Part shown: positions 25,598 through 33,554 of the stretch, piece after piece
Numbering within the stretch: position 1 is the first letter of the stretch
How the letters are laid out: the number at the start of each line of letters is the position of its first letter
Assembly: GCF_013363995.1 (NCBI RefSeq)
Contig: NZ_JABWGO010000012.1
Coordinates: 124,001-188,000 of the forward strand
Source: Nonomuraea rhodomycinica
Lineage (GTDB): Bacteria > Actinomycetota > Actinomycetes > Streptosporangiales > Streptosporangiaceae
DNA length: 64,000 nt
Reading direction: 5' to 3'
Made by a program: the position numbers and the translations under genes
Notes under the pieces: generated by a model
Seen by the model: the letters and a program-made list of their open reading frames with translations, nothing else
What the model was told of the DNA's origin: nothing
Database searches by the model: none

Positions 25598-25701
25598 ACA
25601 GCCGCCTCGCCGAGGCGCTCGCCACGCTCAACGCCTGGCAGGTCGCCATCGCCGCCATGAACCCGCCACCCGACACCGACGAGCAGGAGCCCACCCGATG
25701 A
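25594..25701 (+). CDS. 35-residue coupled small ORF
   Basis: GTG 25594 is embedded in the previous stop (GTGA), and its own stop is embedded in the next ATG (ATGA at 25698). The product is a short helix (LAEALATLNAWQVAIAAMN) with an acidic/Pro tail. It is exactly bounded by two 4-bp overlaps, the pattern of a genuine coupled gene, although a purely coupling role with no functional peptide is possible. Confidence 0.5.
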   Translation: MNSRLAEALATLNAWQVAIAAMNPPPDTDEQEPTR

Positions 25702-26213
25702 GCACCACCACCGCGACGCCGGCCGAGCAGGCCATGGCGCTGCTGGCCTACGCGGCCGACGGGCGCCACTTCTACGAGGGTTACATCCACGACAACCACC
25801 GGACCCTGCACGAGCGGGACGCCGCGACCGCGATGTACGCGGCCCAGGCCGCGACCGCGCACACGCTGCTGGCCATCACCAGCGAGCTCGCCGAGCTGCG
25901 CGAGGCCGTCCGCCAGGTCGCCGCCTGCCGCACGGAGCTCGCCGAGATCGCGACCGCGGTGCGGTACCTGGCCGGCGCCCACGACCGGTCCAACGCCCGC
26001 CTGGAGGACGCCCTCTCCGGCATCACCGCCTCGATCGAGAAGACCGCCAGCGACTCGCTCGACAACATCGCCGACGCCATCCGCGAGTCCAGCCAGACGC
26101 TCGACGCGAACCTGCTCGGCGTCCAGGACGCCCTCACGCCGCAGCCCCGCTGGTGGCAGTTCGGGCTCCGCCGTAGCCAGCGCGACCGGCCCGAGAGCGA
26201 GGGGTCGGCGTAA
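25698..26213 (+). CDS. Coiled-coil hypothetical protein
   Basis: A 171-residue, almost all-helical soluble protein. Residues about 30-145 have heptad-like patterns (TLLAITSELAELREAVRQVAACRTELAEIATAVRYL, LEDALSGITASIEKTASDSLDNIADAIRESSQTLDANLLG), resembling the helical bundles of methyl-accepting or tail-type proteins. The basic C-terminus has WWQFGLRRSQRDR. No function assigned. Its start is coupled to the small ORF before it. Confidence 0.6.
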   Translation: MSTTTATPAEQAMALLAYAADGRHFYEGYIHDNHRTLHERDAATAMYAAQAATAHTLLAITSELAELREAVRQVAACRTELAEIATAVRYLAGAHDRSNARLEDALSGITASIEKTASDSLDNIADAIRESSQTLDANLLGVQDALTPQPRWWQFGLRRSQRDRPESEGSA

Positions 26214-26282
26214 TCGCCCTCGCGTCAGCGACCGCCTGAACCACCGCCACACATCAACATCAGCACCTTGAGGAGATCACCC

Positions 26283-27332
26283 GTGACCGCCCAGCACGAC
26301 ACCGACAACCACACGCGATGGCCGCTCTGGGGCCTGCTCGTGTTCTGCGGGGCCATCTCCTTGACCTTGAGCGTCATGCACGCCCTCAGCAAAGCCGCCG
26401 AAGGCGACCTCAAGGCGACGGTGGCGGGCTTCCTGATCGGCATCGCACCCGTCATCGCCGCCGCCTTCCTTGCCCACCTGCTCACCGACCCCTACGCCTC
26501 AAACCTGCTGAAGGGCGGCGTCGGCTTGGTCTTCGTCGGCGGCATGGCGCTCAGCGTGAACGCCCAACAGGAAGTGGTGCTGCCCTTCGTCGGCGGCAAC
26601 CACTTCCTGGCCGTCCTCTTCCCGATCGTGCTCGACCTGTCCACCGTCATGGCCCTCCTGGCGCTGTCCGGGGTCGGCTACTCCTACAACCGGGCTCTCC
26701 AGTTGGAGGAACTCCGGAAGGAACTCGAGCCGGTCCTGAACGCGGAACTGCGGCGGAATTTCACAGCGGAACAGGCCGCCCGCGAGGAGGAACTGCGGGC
26801 GGAACTGGAGCGGGCGAAGAAGACGGAACTCGGGGAACTCCAGAGGGAACTCGAGGAGAACCACAGCGCGGAACTCGCTGCGCTCCGAAGGGAACTCGCG
26901 GAGCGGCACAGCGAGGAACTGGACGAGCGAGAGCAGGCGATCCGAGGAGAGCTGGCCGACCGCTGGGAGCACGCTGTAGCCCAGATTCGGAAGGAAGCCG
27001 CGGCCGAAACCGAGGACAGGGTCCGGGACGCCGAGATCGCCACCGAGGCCCGCGTCCGACTGGAGCTGACCAAGAACAGCACCGCCGGTAAGCGGCGCCC
27101 GAAAGAGATCGAGTCCGCGTCCGGGAAGGGCGCCGGCCAGCAGGTCAACAAGCGAGCGCGGGCCGCGAGCATCCTCCGCACCAACCCCGACATCGAGGTC
27201 AAGGAACTCGCCGCGATGCTCGACTGCACCACGAAGTACGCCCGCAACCTGATCGCCGACATGGCCCCCGGCCGCGGAAACGGCCAGGGCGAAACCGGAA
27301 GCGAGGAGGTGCGTCTCCGTGCGGTCCCGTAG
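26283..27332 (+). CDS. DUF2637-like protein: four TMs, coiled coil, HTH
   Basis: A 349-residue three-part protein. Residues 12-135 hold four membrane helices (PLWGLLVFCGAISLTLSVM, ATVAGFLIGIAPVIAAAFLA, GGVGLVFVGGMALSV, FLAVLFPIVLDLSTVMALLAL), in the style of DUF2637/Spd proteins of actinomycete plasmids and AICEs. Residues about 138-260 are a charged coiled coil with repeated Glu-Leu. Residues about 300-335 look like a helix-turn-helix (ASILRTNPDIEVKELAAMLDCTTKYARNLIADM). GTG 26283 has GAGGAG eight bases upstream. A membrane-bound DNA-binding protein encoded on top of a DNA repeat array suggests a role in DNA transfer or positioning; that is inference. Confidence 0.75.
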   Translation: MTAQHDTDNHTRWPLWGLLVFCGAISLTLSVMHALSKAAEGDLKATVAGFLIGIAPVIAAAFLAHLLTDPYASNLLKGGVGLVFVGGMALSVNAQQEVVLPFVGGNHFLAVLFPIVLDLSTVMALLALSGVGYSYNRALQLEELRKELEPVLNAELRRNFTAEQAAREEELRAELERAKKTELGELQRELEENHSAELAALRRELAERHSEELDEREQAIRGELADRWEHAVAQIRKEAAAETEDRVRDAEIATEARVRLELTKNSTAGKRRPKEIESASGKGAGQQVNKRARAASILRTNPDIEVKELAAMLDCTTKYARNLIADMAPGRGNGQGETGSEEVRLRAVP

Positions 27333-27530
27333 CGGTCACACCAGCGCGCCCTTCCACCGCGCGGGCGCTCCAGTTCCCTCCGCGCAGAAGCTCCAGTTCC
27401 CTCCGGAGTTCCCGCCCCAGTTCCGCGCAGCACGCCGCGGTGTTCCCTCGCTTGTTCCCTCTCCGCGGACACCGAGTTCCCGCCGGAGTTCCCTGCCTCT
27501 GTTCCCGTTCACTTCCCGAAGGAGTTCCCA
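26708..27530. repeat. GGAACT array that reverses orientation
   Basis: GGAACT occurs at 26708, 26720, 26744, 26789, 26801, 26825, 26834, 26846, 26870, 26891, 26915 and 27203 inside the DUF2637-like gene. Its reverse complement AGTTCC, or the variant TGTTCC, occurs at 27372, 27395, 27407, 27419, 27441, 27453, 27475, 27487, 27500 and 27523 in the following non-coding stretch. There the spacings are 23, 12, 12, 22, 12, 22, 12, 13 and 23, a near-helical phase (27511 is a degenerate copy). Candidates are a transfer (clt) locus, a centromere-like site or iterons. Bases 27333-27533 hold no other gene I can support. Confidence 0.7.
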
Positions 27531-27533
27531 GCG

Positions 27534-27998
27534 ATGACGACAACCAGAGACGAGGGATGGTCCGGGGAAATGCTGGACCGCCCCGAGATGGTGGCCGCCT
27601 TCGCCAGCCAGCTACGGCACCACCTGGCGGAGTATGCCGACTATGTGTCCCGGATCCGACGGGACGCCGAGGCGATGTGGGCGGAGAACCCACCGCCGGA
27701 GTACGGCTCCTTCGAAGCGTGGTGGCGGCACGGGCGGGTGACTGCGCCGCTCGCCGAGATCCAGGAGCACCTGGAGAAGGCGATGAAGCTCACGCACCGG
27801 CTGGAGGCTCGCTACCGGAAGCACCGCCACGAGATCCCCGCCGCACGTCAGGCCGCCGCGCAGGCCAAGCAGGCGCCGGCCCTCGCGCGCGGGACGGACG
27901 CCGGCCGGGTCGCCCAGCGGAGACCGGCTGAGGCGCGCGCGCCGGCTACCTCGCAGGACGGCAGCTTTCTCGACATGATCCGCCGGGAATCGGCGTGA
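27534..27998 (+). CDS. Hypothetical protein of AICE-type operon
   Basis: A 154-residue soluble, helical protein. Residues 15-105 look folded, with tryptophan and charge clusters (MWAENPPPEYGSFEAWW, PLAEIQEHLEKAMKLTHRLEARYRKHRHEIP), followed by a disordered Ala/Arg-rich stretch and the tail SFLDMIRRESA. It resembles plasmid-transfer-associated small proteins of Streptomyces elements in general style, but no specific function is recognised. The ATG lies directly after the AGTTCC array, whose last copy sits just before the start codon. Confidence 0.65.
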   Translation: MTTTRDEGWSGEMLDRPEMVAAFASQLRHHLAEYADYVSRIRRDAEAMWAENPPPEYGSFEAWWRHGRVTAPLAEIQEHLEKAMKLTHRLEARYRKHRHEIPAARQAAAQAKQAPALARGTDAGRVAQRRPAEARAPATSQDGSFLDMIRRESA

Positions 27999-28034
27999 CA
28001 TCGCACCGACCGCTCTGCAGAAGCGAGGACGTCA

Positions 28035-28544
28035 GTGGCCAAGCGTCAGAGGTGGCTCTACCTCATCGGCTCAGACGAAGCGCGACCTGTGAAGATCGGA
28101 GTCAGCTTCAACCCGGACAAGCGGCTGGAGGAGCTGCAGGTCGGCTCCCCAGTCGCCTTACGGATGCTGTGGAAAACCCCAGGTGGGCGGGATATGGAGC
28201 GGGTTCTCCACGCATGCTTCCGCAGCTACTGGAAGCACGGCGAATGGTTCGACTTCGGGGACGAGGACCCGGTGGCGCTCGTGGCCGCGACCGCCGCGCT
28301 CCTGGGCTTTTGGAAGCTCCCGGAAGCCGTCTCCAGCCTGCTGCCTCCCATGTCGCCAGCGCCACGCTGGTTCGTGGACAGCTTGGTCGCGAACAGCCTG
28401 CCGCGCCACCCGGCTCGTCCGGCTGTGTCGAAGGCCGAGGACGAGGCGAGCGAGTTCTTCGAGATTCCGCCGGTCGTACTACCTCCGTCGTTCGACGCCC
28501 CTCCGCAAGCACCCATCAGCCGACCTGGTGAGGAGATGCCGTGA
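28035..28544 (+). CDS. GIY-YIG/T5orf172-type nuclease-like protein
   Basis: A 169-residue protein. Residues 5-90 (WLYLIGSDEARPVKIGVSFNPDKRLEELQVGSP, ERVLHACFRSYWKHGEWFDFG) match the Meiotically-up-regulated-113/T5orf172 branch of the GIY-YIG fold: the YLI and KIG strands, an Arg in the first helix (KRLEEL), a His-containing helix and the GEWF motif. Such domains are found in phage and mobile-element proteins; nuclease activity here is unproven. The C-terminal half is Pro-rich. GTG 28035 has GAGGA six bases upstream. Its stop overlaps the next start as GTGA. Confidence 0.75.
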   Translation: MAKRQRWLYLIGSDEARPVKIGVSFNPDKRLEELQVGSPVALRMLWKTPGGRDMERVLHACFRSYWKHGEWFDFGDEDPVALVAATAALLGFWKLPEAVSSLLPPMSPAPRWFVDSLVANSLPRHPARPAVSKAEDEASEFFEIPPVVLPPSFDAPPQAPISRPGEEMP

Positions 28545-28765
28545 AGCAGCCGATGACCAACGCTGAGCGACGTGCCTACAACCAGCGTCGGCACGCCGAG
28601 CAGCGCCGGGAGCTGGCAGCTGGCCGCGGGGTTCAGGGAGTGGCCGAGCTGTGGTGGGACGAGGCGCGAAGGATCGCCCGCGAGCGCGCCGCGGACGGTG
28701 ACGAGGGGGCGTGGCACGACCTTGCGCTGACGCTCACCAACTACTGCCAGCGCTACAGGCAGTAA
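28541..28765 (+). CDS. Small basic hypothetical protein
   Basis: A 74-residue protein with a strongly basic N-terminal half (TNAERRAYNQRRHAEQRREL) and a helical C-terminus (ELWWDEARRIARERA, WHDLALTLTNYCQRY). It could bind nucleic acid. It is coupled to the GIY-YIG gene by a GTGA overlap. Confidence 0.6.
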   Translation: MKQPMTNAERRAYNQRRHAEQRRELAAGRGVQGVAELWWDEARRIARERAADGDEGAWHDLALTLTNYCQRYRQ

Positions 28766-28908
28766 CCGTGCGCGGGGGTGCCATGTTCATCTTCATCCGT
28801 GAACTGGCCTCGCGCGTGTAATGCGAGCGCGCGAGCGCCTGCGCGCGCGAGCGCGCGAGAGTACGTCATTCAGTCACTTTCCGTCAACACTTGAGAGGAG
28901 CGGGCATC
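28766..28908. other. Intergenic with alternating GCGC tract
   Basis: It contains GCGAGCGCGCGAG and GCGCGCGCGAGCGCG-type alternating purine-pyrimidine runs at about 28820-28860, which could form hairpins or Z-DNA and might attenuate the operon. The ribosome-binding site GAGAGGAG of the next gene is at the right end. No gene. Confidence 0.45.
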
Positions 28909-30741
28909 GTGAGCGACGACGACAATGTCGTGAGCTTCCGGTCCCGGCCGGACGGGTCCGTTCCGCCTCCGCCGCTGCCCCCGGAGCCCACCCCGCAGTT
29001 CCCCGCCTTCCTGGCTGAGGGCGCCCCCAGCGAACCGGAGGCCCGGCCGGCCGGGACGTGGCCGAGCTTGCCGCGGGTCGGCCAGATGGCTCCTCCGCTA
29101 GCCCTGATGATGCCCGCCCTCCCTACGCCTACCGCCGCCGACGACGAGGAGGAGGGCGCGTTCGCCCCGCCGCAGCCGGAGGACCCGGACAACCCGACGC
29201 CGCGGGACACTCTCCAGCTCGCCGTCGCGCTGATGACGGCCATGGGTGTGGCCGCCGCGCAGGGCATGTGGCATCGGGCTCGGCACCGGTCGGCGCTCGC
29301 CGATCAGGCCCGCGCCGCTGCGGACAAGGCGACCGCGAAGGCTGCCGCTGCCGGAGCCGGTACGCGCGCGGAGGGGAAGCGGTCCGGGTTGCTGACGCGC
29401 TCGCACCAGGAGGGCGCCCACAGGAAGCCTCACGGGCCGCGTGGCGGCGGACGGGGCGCTGGCGGGCACACGGGCCATGACGGCGAGCGGAAGCCGCGCA
29501 AGGCGCCGAAAGGCGGCCTTGAAGGCGCGCGGAGGCCAGGCGACGGCAAGAGCGGCCCCGGCAAGGCGCCCAAGGCCGGGCCTGGCGGCAAGACGGTGCG
29601 GGATCAGGACAAGGCGAAGCAGCGCAAGCGCCGTCCCGACAAGGACGGCAGCGCGCCGGCGCGCCCGGACGCCCGAGCCCCCGAGGGGAAGGGCAAGTCG
29701 CCGAAGCAGCCCTCCCCGGACGCCGCTAAGAAGACCTCCGACAAGGGCGCGCCCGACGCGAAGCGCCCCAGCCCCCCGGGCCCGCGCCCGTTGACGTGGA
29801 AGGCGCCCAAGCGCAAGGACGCCAAGGACGACGGCGGGCCGAAGCGCTGGACCGGCGGACGCCCTGAGAGCAGCGGCAAGCCGGCGAAGAAGCCGAAGGG
29901 CGGCGCCGGCAAGGACGAGCCGGCCGCCAAGACGCCGGGCGGATCCCGCCGCCCCGAAGGGCAGAAGCTGACCTGGAAGGCGCGCAAGGGCGGTAAGAGG
30001 AGCGCGGGGCCGAAGCGGTGGACAGCCGGACGGCCCGGCGGCAAGGCCACCACGGGCGCGAAGCCCGCGAGCGACTACCAGGACGCCGCCGGCTCGTGGA
30101 GGTCCCCGCCTCCGCCGCCTCCCGGCTGGGAGGGGATGAGACCCCCGCCCGGTGCCGACCGGGCCTACCGCTTCGAGCGGATGGAGCGCGTCGACGAGCC
30201 CTCCGGCCGTGACCAGTCCGACAAGCCGGCCAGGGCCGTCGCCGGGGCGCCCGCGGCGGGGTGGCGTGCGCTGCCCGCCGGCCACGCCAGCTCGACGCCG
30301 CAGTCAGCCCCGTACGAGCAGGGAGCCCGAAGCATGTCCACGCCGCCGCCCCGCACGACCCAGTACGGCGACGCCGAGTTGACGATCTACGACGTGATCG
30401 AAGCCGACGCCGACATGGCCGAGGAGATCACCGACGGCGTCGCCGAGGCCCGCGCGACCGCCGACGGTTGCGAACGGCTCATCACCAAGCTGGAAGCCGT
30501 CCACGCCAAGGTCATCGAGTTGAAGGTGCCGGGTGTCCTGGCGGGCTGGATGGTGCGGCTCATGGACAAGACCTTCACCGTCAAGGCCCGCGCGAACGCC
30601 ATCGCCGAGAGCCTGCCCCGGGCGGCCGAGGCGATCGCGACTGCTGGCAGCAACGCCGCGGCGCGGCACAAGCCGCTGGCTGACGCGGTCCGCGACGCAG
30701 GCCACGCCAGGCCCGCCGAGCGCGAATACCACGACGAGTAG
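28909..30741 (+). CDS. Large basic, mostly disordered transfer-operon protein
   Basis: A 610-residue protein of unknown function. Residues 1-95 are Pro-rich and acidic, with one mildly hydrophobic helix at about 105-125 (LQLAVALMTAMGVAAAQG). Residues about 150-400 are Lys/Arg/Gly/Pro-rich and disordered, and contain two copies of LTWKA(P/R)K...KRWT(G/A)GRP about 70 residues apart. After a Pro-rich linker, residues about 490-605 form a helical, coiled-coil-like domain (LTIYDVIEADADMAEEITDGVAEARATADGC to the end). GTG 28909 has GAGGAG upstream. The basic region could coat DNA or bind the membrane/translocase complex; this is inference from its place upstream of the TraB-like gene. Confidence 0.7.
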   Translation: MSDDDNVVSFRSRPDGSVPPPPLPPEPTPQFPAFLAEGAPSEPEARPAGTWPSLPRVGQMAPPLALMMPALPTPTAADDEEEGAFAPPQPEDPDNPTPRDTLQLAVALMTAMGVAAAQGMWHRARHRSALADQARAAADKATAKAAAAGAGTRAEGKRSGLLTRSHQEGAHRKPHGPRGGGRGAGGHTGHDGERKPRKAPKGGLEGARRPGDGKSGPGKAPKAGPGGKTVRDQDKAKQRKRRPDKDGSAPARPDARAPEGKGKSPKQPSPDAAKKTSDKGAPDAKRPSPPGPRPLTWKAPKRKDAKDDGGPKRWTGGRPESSGKPAKKPKGGAGKDEPAAKTPGGSRRPEGQKLTWKARKGGKRSAGPKRWTAGRPGGKATTGAKPASDYQDAAGSWRSPPPPPPGWEGMRPPPGADRAYRFERMERVDEPSGRDQSDKPARAVAGAPAAGWRALPAGHASSTPQSAPYEQGARSMSTPPPRTTQYGDAELTIYDVIEADADMAEEITDGVAEARATADGCERLITKLEAVHAKVIELKVPGVLAGWMVRLMDKTFTVKARANAIAESLPRAAEAIATAGSNAAARHKPLADAVRDAGHARPAEREYHDE

Positions 30742-30753
30742 GGAGGCCCTGTC

Positions 30754-31188
30754 ATGGGTGCAGAGCTGGAGAGAAGCCACACGGGCGCCGCGGTGGCGGC
30801 CAGCGGCGGCGTGCTGGAGACGGTGGTGCGCTACGGCATCATCATCGCCCAGCTCACGGTGGCCGGGATCCGGCTGCGCGGCCTGAGCGAGCAGGTGCGG
30901 GACACCTACCGCTACATCGAAGGCTGCTCGTCCGGCGTGGACCGGCTGGCCCAGCAGATGGCGTCGCTGAAGGTGGACGTCGACACCGTCAGCGAGCACC
31001 ACGAGGCCGCCGCCGTCATGCGCAGCGTGCTCGATGAAGCCGACGCGATGGCCGCGGACACCGAGGACCTGGCGACCATGTTCGGCCAGGCGTCCGACGC
31101 CCACCAGGCCGACTACGGGACCGTCGCCGACAAGGCCCGCAGCATGTCGGTGCCGATGGCCGAAGCCGAGTTCTACAGCAACCGCTGA
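30754..31188 (+). CDS. Helical hypothetical protein
   Basis: A 144-residue protein of unknown function, predicted all-helical, with a weakly hydrophobic N-terminal helix (VVRYGIIIAQLTVAGIRL) and coiled-coil-like segments (YIEGCSSGVDRLAQQMASLKVDVDTVSEHHEAA). Its helical C-terminal part resembles the end domain of the preceding 610-residue protein, so the two may pair. Start ATG 30754 with GGGAGG upstream. Confidence 0.65.
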   Translation: MGAELERSHTGAAVAASGGVLETVVRYGIIIAQLTVAGIRLRGLSEQVRDTYRYIEGCSSGVDRLAQQMASLKVDVDTVSEHHEAAAVMRSVLDEADAMAADTEDLATMFGQASDAHQADYGTVADKARSMSVPMAEAEFYSNR

Positions 31189-31200
31189 AGGGAGACGACC

Positions 31201-32064
31201 GTGAACACGCCGCCGCCGCTGCCCAAGGTGGACATGTCGCTGCCCGAGTGGCACGACCTCAGCCGGGCGCTCCGCCGCCTCGACGCCGCACGCAGCGGCA
31301 CGGGCCGCCTGGCCACCGCGGCCGGCTTCACCGCCGCGGCGGTCGGGCTGTTCACCGGCGACTTCGCCGGGGCGTCCCTACTGGCGACCGCCGCCCTGTC
31401 CGGCGTCGGGCTGGCCACGCTGCGGTTGTGGAAGCCCGACGGCCAGCAGAAGACGGTCGCGACCGTGCTGTACCTGGCGCCCGGGGCCAGCCTCGCCGCA
31501 CTGCTGGTCGGCGAGCGGATCGTGCCCGGCATCCACTGGGTGGAGGCGCTCGCTCTGGCCGTGTGGACGCTGGGGGTCGGGCTGGTGCGGCCGGCCCGCG
31601 TCGCCCGCCGCATGATGTCCCCCACGCCGCCGCCCGCCCCGGCGACCGCCCAGGACCCGGCCGACGAGCTGGTCGACGACCATCCGGCCGCGCGCTGGTG
31701 GGCCGAGCACGTGGCCGTCAAGGGCGGTGCCGCGCCCGGCACGCTGCTGGAGGGCATCGAGCGGACCGGCGAGAGGTCGCTCAAGGCCGTGATCCGCTCG
31801 GCCACCCCGGGCCGCCCGGTCCCGAACATCGACGTCAAGGACCTGTCGGCGGCCATGGACATCCCCGAGGATCTGATCGCGATCGGGCCGGTGCCCGGCC
31901 GCGGCGCGTCCGTGCGGCTGCTGAAGGTCGGCCAGCAGGAGGATGCCCGCGACCCAGCTTCGGTGTGGGCCTCCAGGATCGCCCCGCTGGCCATGCCAGG
32001 GACCGTGCTGATCAGCGTGCGCAGCGGCCGGCCCGCCGCGGCCTCTGACGGAGGTGACCAGTGA
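31201..32064 (+). CDS. Membrane subunit coupled to TraB/FtsK-like ATPase
   Basis: A 287-residue protein with hydrophobic segments at about residues 35-80 (TAAGFTAAAVGLFTGDFAGASLLATAALSGVGLATL) and 85-130 (VLYLAPGASLAALLVGE, WVEALALAVWTLGVGLV), followed by a soluble domain of about 140 residues. Its stop overlaps the ATPase start as GTGA. In FtsK/TraB translocases an N-terminal membrane part precedes the motor; here the two seem to be separate, coupled genes. This is inferred from order and topology. Confidence 0.7.
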   Translation: MNTPPPLPKVDMSLPEWHDLSRALRRLDAARSGTGRLATAAGFTAAAVGLFTGDFAGASLLATAALSGVGLATLRLWKPDGQQKTVATVLYLAPGASLAALLVGERIVPGIHWVEALALAVWTLGVGLVRPARVARRMMSPTPPPAPATAQDPADELVDDHPAARWWAEHVAVKGGAAPGTLLEGIERTGERSLKAVIRSATPGRPVPNIDVKDLSAAMDIPEDLIAIGPVPGRGASVRLLKVGQQEDARDPASVWASRIAPLAMPGTVLISVRSGRPAAASDGGDQ

Positions 32065-33527
32065 GCGCGCACACGCTGGCCCGCAGCGACGAGATCGTGG
32101 AGCTGATGCTGGAGGCGCCGCCCGGCCAGGTCATCAAGTACGACAAGGAAGCGCTGTGCTCCGCTCTCGGTGTCTCCGATGATCCGGCCCGCGTCGTCGT
32201 CGAAACCAGCGGACGGCAGGCGATCGTCACCATCTACCCGTTCAACCCGCTCGCCGTGATGCCGCCGCCGTCGCCGAGCGACATGCTCATGGACCGGTAC
32301 GGGCGGATCGTGGTCGGCCGCCATCACAACGGCCGCCCGGCGCGGCGGCGCCTGTTCGACCCGCGCACCGGATCCGCGGTGCGCGCGTTCGTCCTGGGGA
32401 CGACCGGCGCCGGCAAGTCGCGGACGGTCCAGTACACACTCGCCGCCGAGAAGCGGAACCGGATCGTCAGTTGGTACGGCGACCTCAAGGGCGGCCAGAG
32501 CGCCCCTGAATCCGAGGGCCAGGTCGACTGGCGCGCCACCAGCCAGGAGGAGGTCGTCCTGATGCTGCGGGCGGCGGTCGCCGTCGCCCAGGCCCGGCAG
32601 CGCCGGTACGCGGCGTTGGGCCGCAACGCCTTCCTGATCGGCGACCCGGACCCGCTGATGTCGGTGCGGCTCGATGAGGCCAACCGCGGGCTGGAGCGCG
32701 GCGCCCCCTACCGGGACGAGATGACGTATTGGATCAAGGAGTTGGGCCGGACCGGGCGCAGCGTAGGCATCGGCATCGAGTTGGACGCCCAGGCCAGCCA
32801 CCTCGAGGAGCTCGGCGGCTCGGACACGCTGCGCGCGATGCTGAAGGAAGGCGAGATCGTCCTGCTGCGCTGGTCGTCGTCGATGATGGCCCAGCTCGTC
32901 GCGGACGGCCTGCTGTCCGCCGCCCAGTCGTTGACGCCGATCCCCAAGCAGTTCAAGCCGGTCCAGCTGCGCAGCCAGTTCGACCTGGCCGACGACGATG
33001 ACGACTTCTGCGACACCCAGGGCACCGCCTATCTGCTGTCCAGCTCGACCCCCACCAGCATGATGCGGCACTGGAGGATCGGCTCCATCGCGCCGCTGCC
33101 CGGCCTGGATCCCGAGATTCTCGCCCTTTACGGGCCCGGTGAGCCTGCCCAACTGGAGGAAGCCTCATGGGATGCCGCCGGCGCGGCGTACGCCGCCCGC
33201 CACGACCAGGCTGACATGGCGGCGCTGTGTGCCGAGTTGCGTGAGGAGCTCTCGCAGAAGGGCCGCGGGCAGGCTGGCCCTGGCGGTGACGACGAGCCGG
33301 AAGGTGGGGCCCGCCGCCGGCCGCGCCTCCTGGCCGACCGTGTCATGGCCGCCTTGGCCGACGCTGGCGCGCCGATGAGTGTCGAAGACGTCCTGGCCTC
33401 TGTCAACGCCGACGGTGGCCGGCAGGTCAAGTCGGCCAACTCCGTCCGGAACGCCCTCCGTGATCTCGTCAACGCCGGCGACGTCGCCCGCGGCGGGCAC
33501 GGCATGTACGTCCTGCAGAACGCCTGA
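32061..33527 (+). CDS. TraB/FtsK-like DNA translocase ATPase
   Basis: A 488-residue P-loop ATPase. Walker A GTTGAGKSRT is near residue 115 and a Walker B-like strand ending in acidic residues (LMSVRLDEAN) near 200, followed by sensor-type segments; this is the HerA/FtsK motor layout. After a charged linker, residues about 425-488 form a winged-helix domain (DRVMAALADAGAPMSVEDVLASVN, SANSVRNALRDLVNAGDVARGGHGMYVL). In Streptomyces TraB a C-terminal winged helix recognises short repeats of the clt locus and double-stranded DNA is pumped to the recipient. By analogy this is the conjugative motor of the element, and the GGAACT array is a candidate target. A phage or partition role is the alternative. 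Confidence 0.85.
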   Translation: MSAHTLARSDEIVELMLEAPPGQVIKYDKEALCSALGVSDDPARVVVETSGRQAIVTIYPFNPLAVMPPPSPSDMLMDRYGRIVVGRHHNGRPARRRLFDPRTGSAVRAFVLGTTGAGKSRTVQYTLAAEKRNRIVSWYGDLKGGQSAPESEGQVDWRATSQEEVVLMLRAAVAVAQARQRRYAALGRNAFLIGDPDPLMSVRLDEANRGLERGAPYRDEMTYWIKELGRTGRSVGIGIELDAQASHLEELGGSDTLRAMLKEGEIVLLRWSSSMMAQLVADGLLSAAQSLTPIPKQFKPVQLRSQFDLADDDDDFCDTQGTAYLLSSSTPTSMMRHWRIGSIAPLPGLDPEILALYGPGEPAQLEEASWDAAGAAYAARHDQADMAALCAELREELSQKGRGQAGPGGDDEPEGGARRRPRLLADRVMAALADAGAPMSVEDVLASVNADGGRQVKSANSVRNALRDLVNAGDVARGGHGMYVLQNA

Positions 33528-33554
33528 ATCACCCAACACGAAAGGAAGATCACC

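Noticed and set aside
27372..27530. CRISPR-like array
   Set aside because: The repeated unit is only 6-7 bp with 5-16 bp between copies, far from CRISPR repeat and spacer lengths, and no cas gene is present.
27440..27931. Plus-strand frame of 163 codons through the AGTTCC array
   Set aside because: It overlaps the better gene at 27534 in another frame; the array spacings (12, 13, 22, 23) are not multiples of three, so the repeats are not explained by coding.
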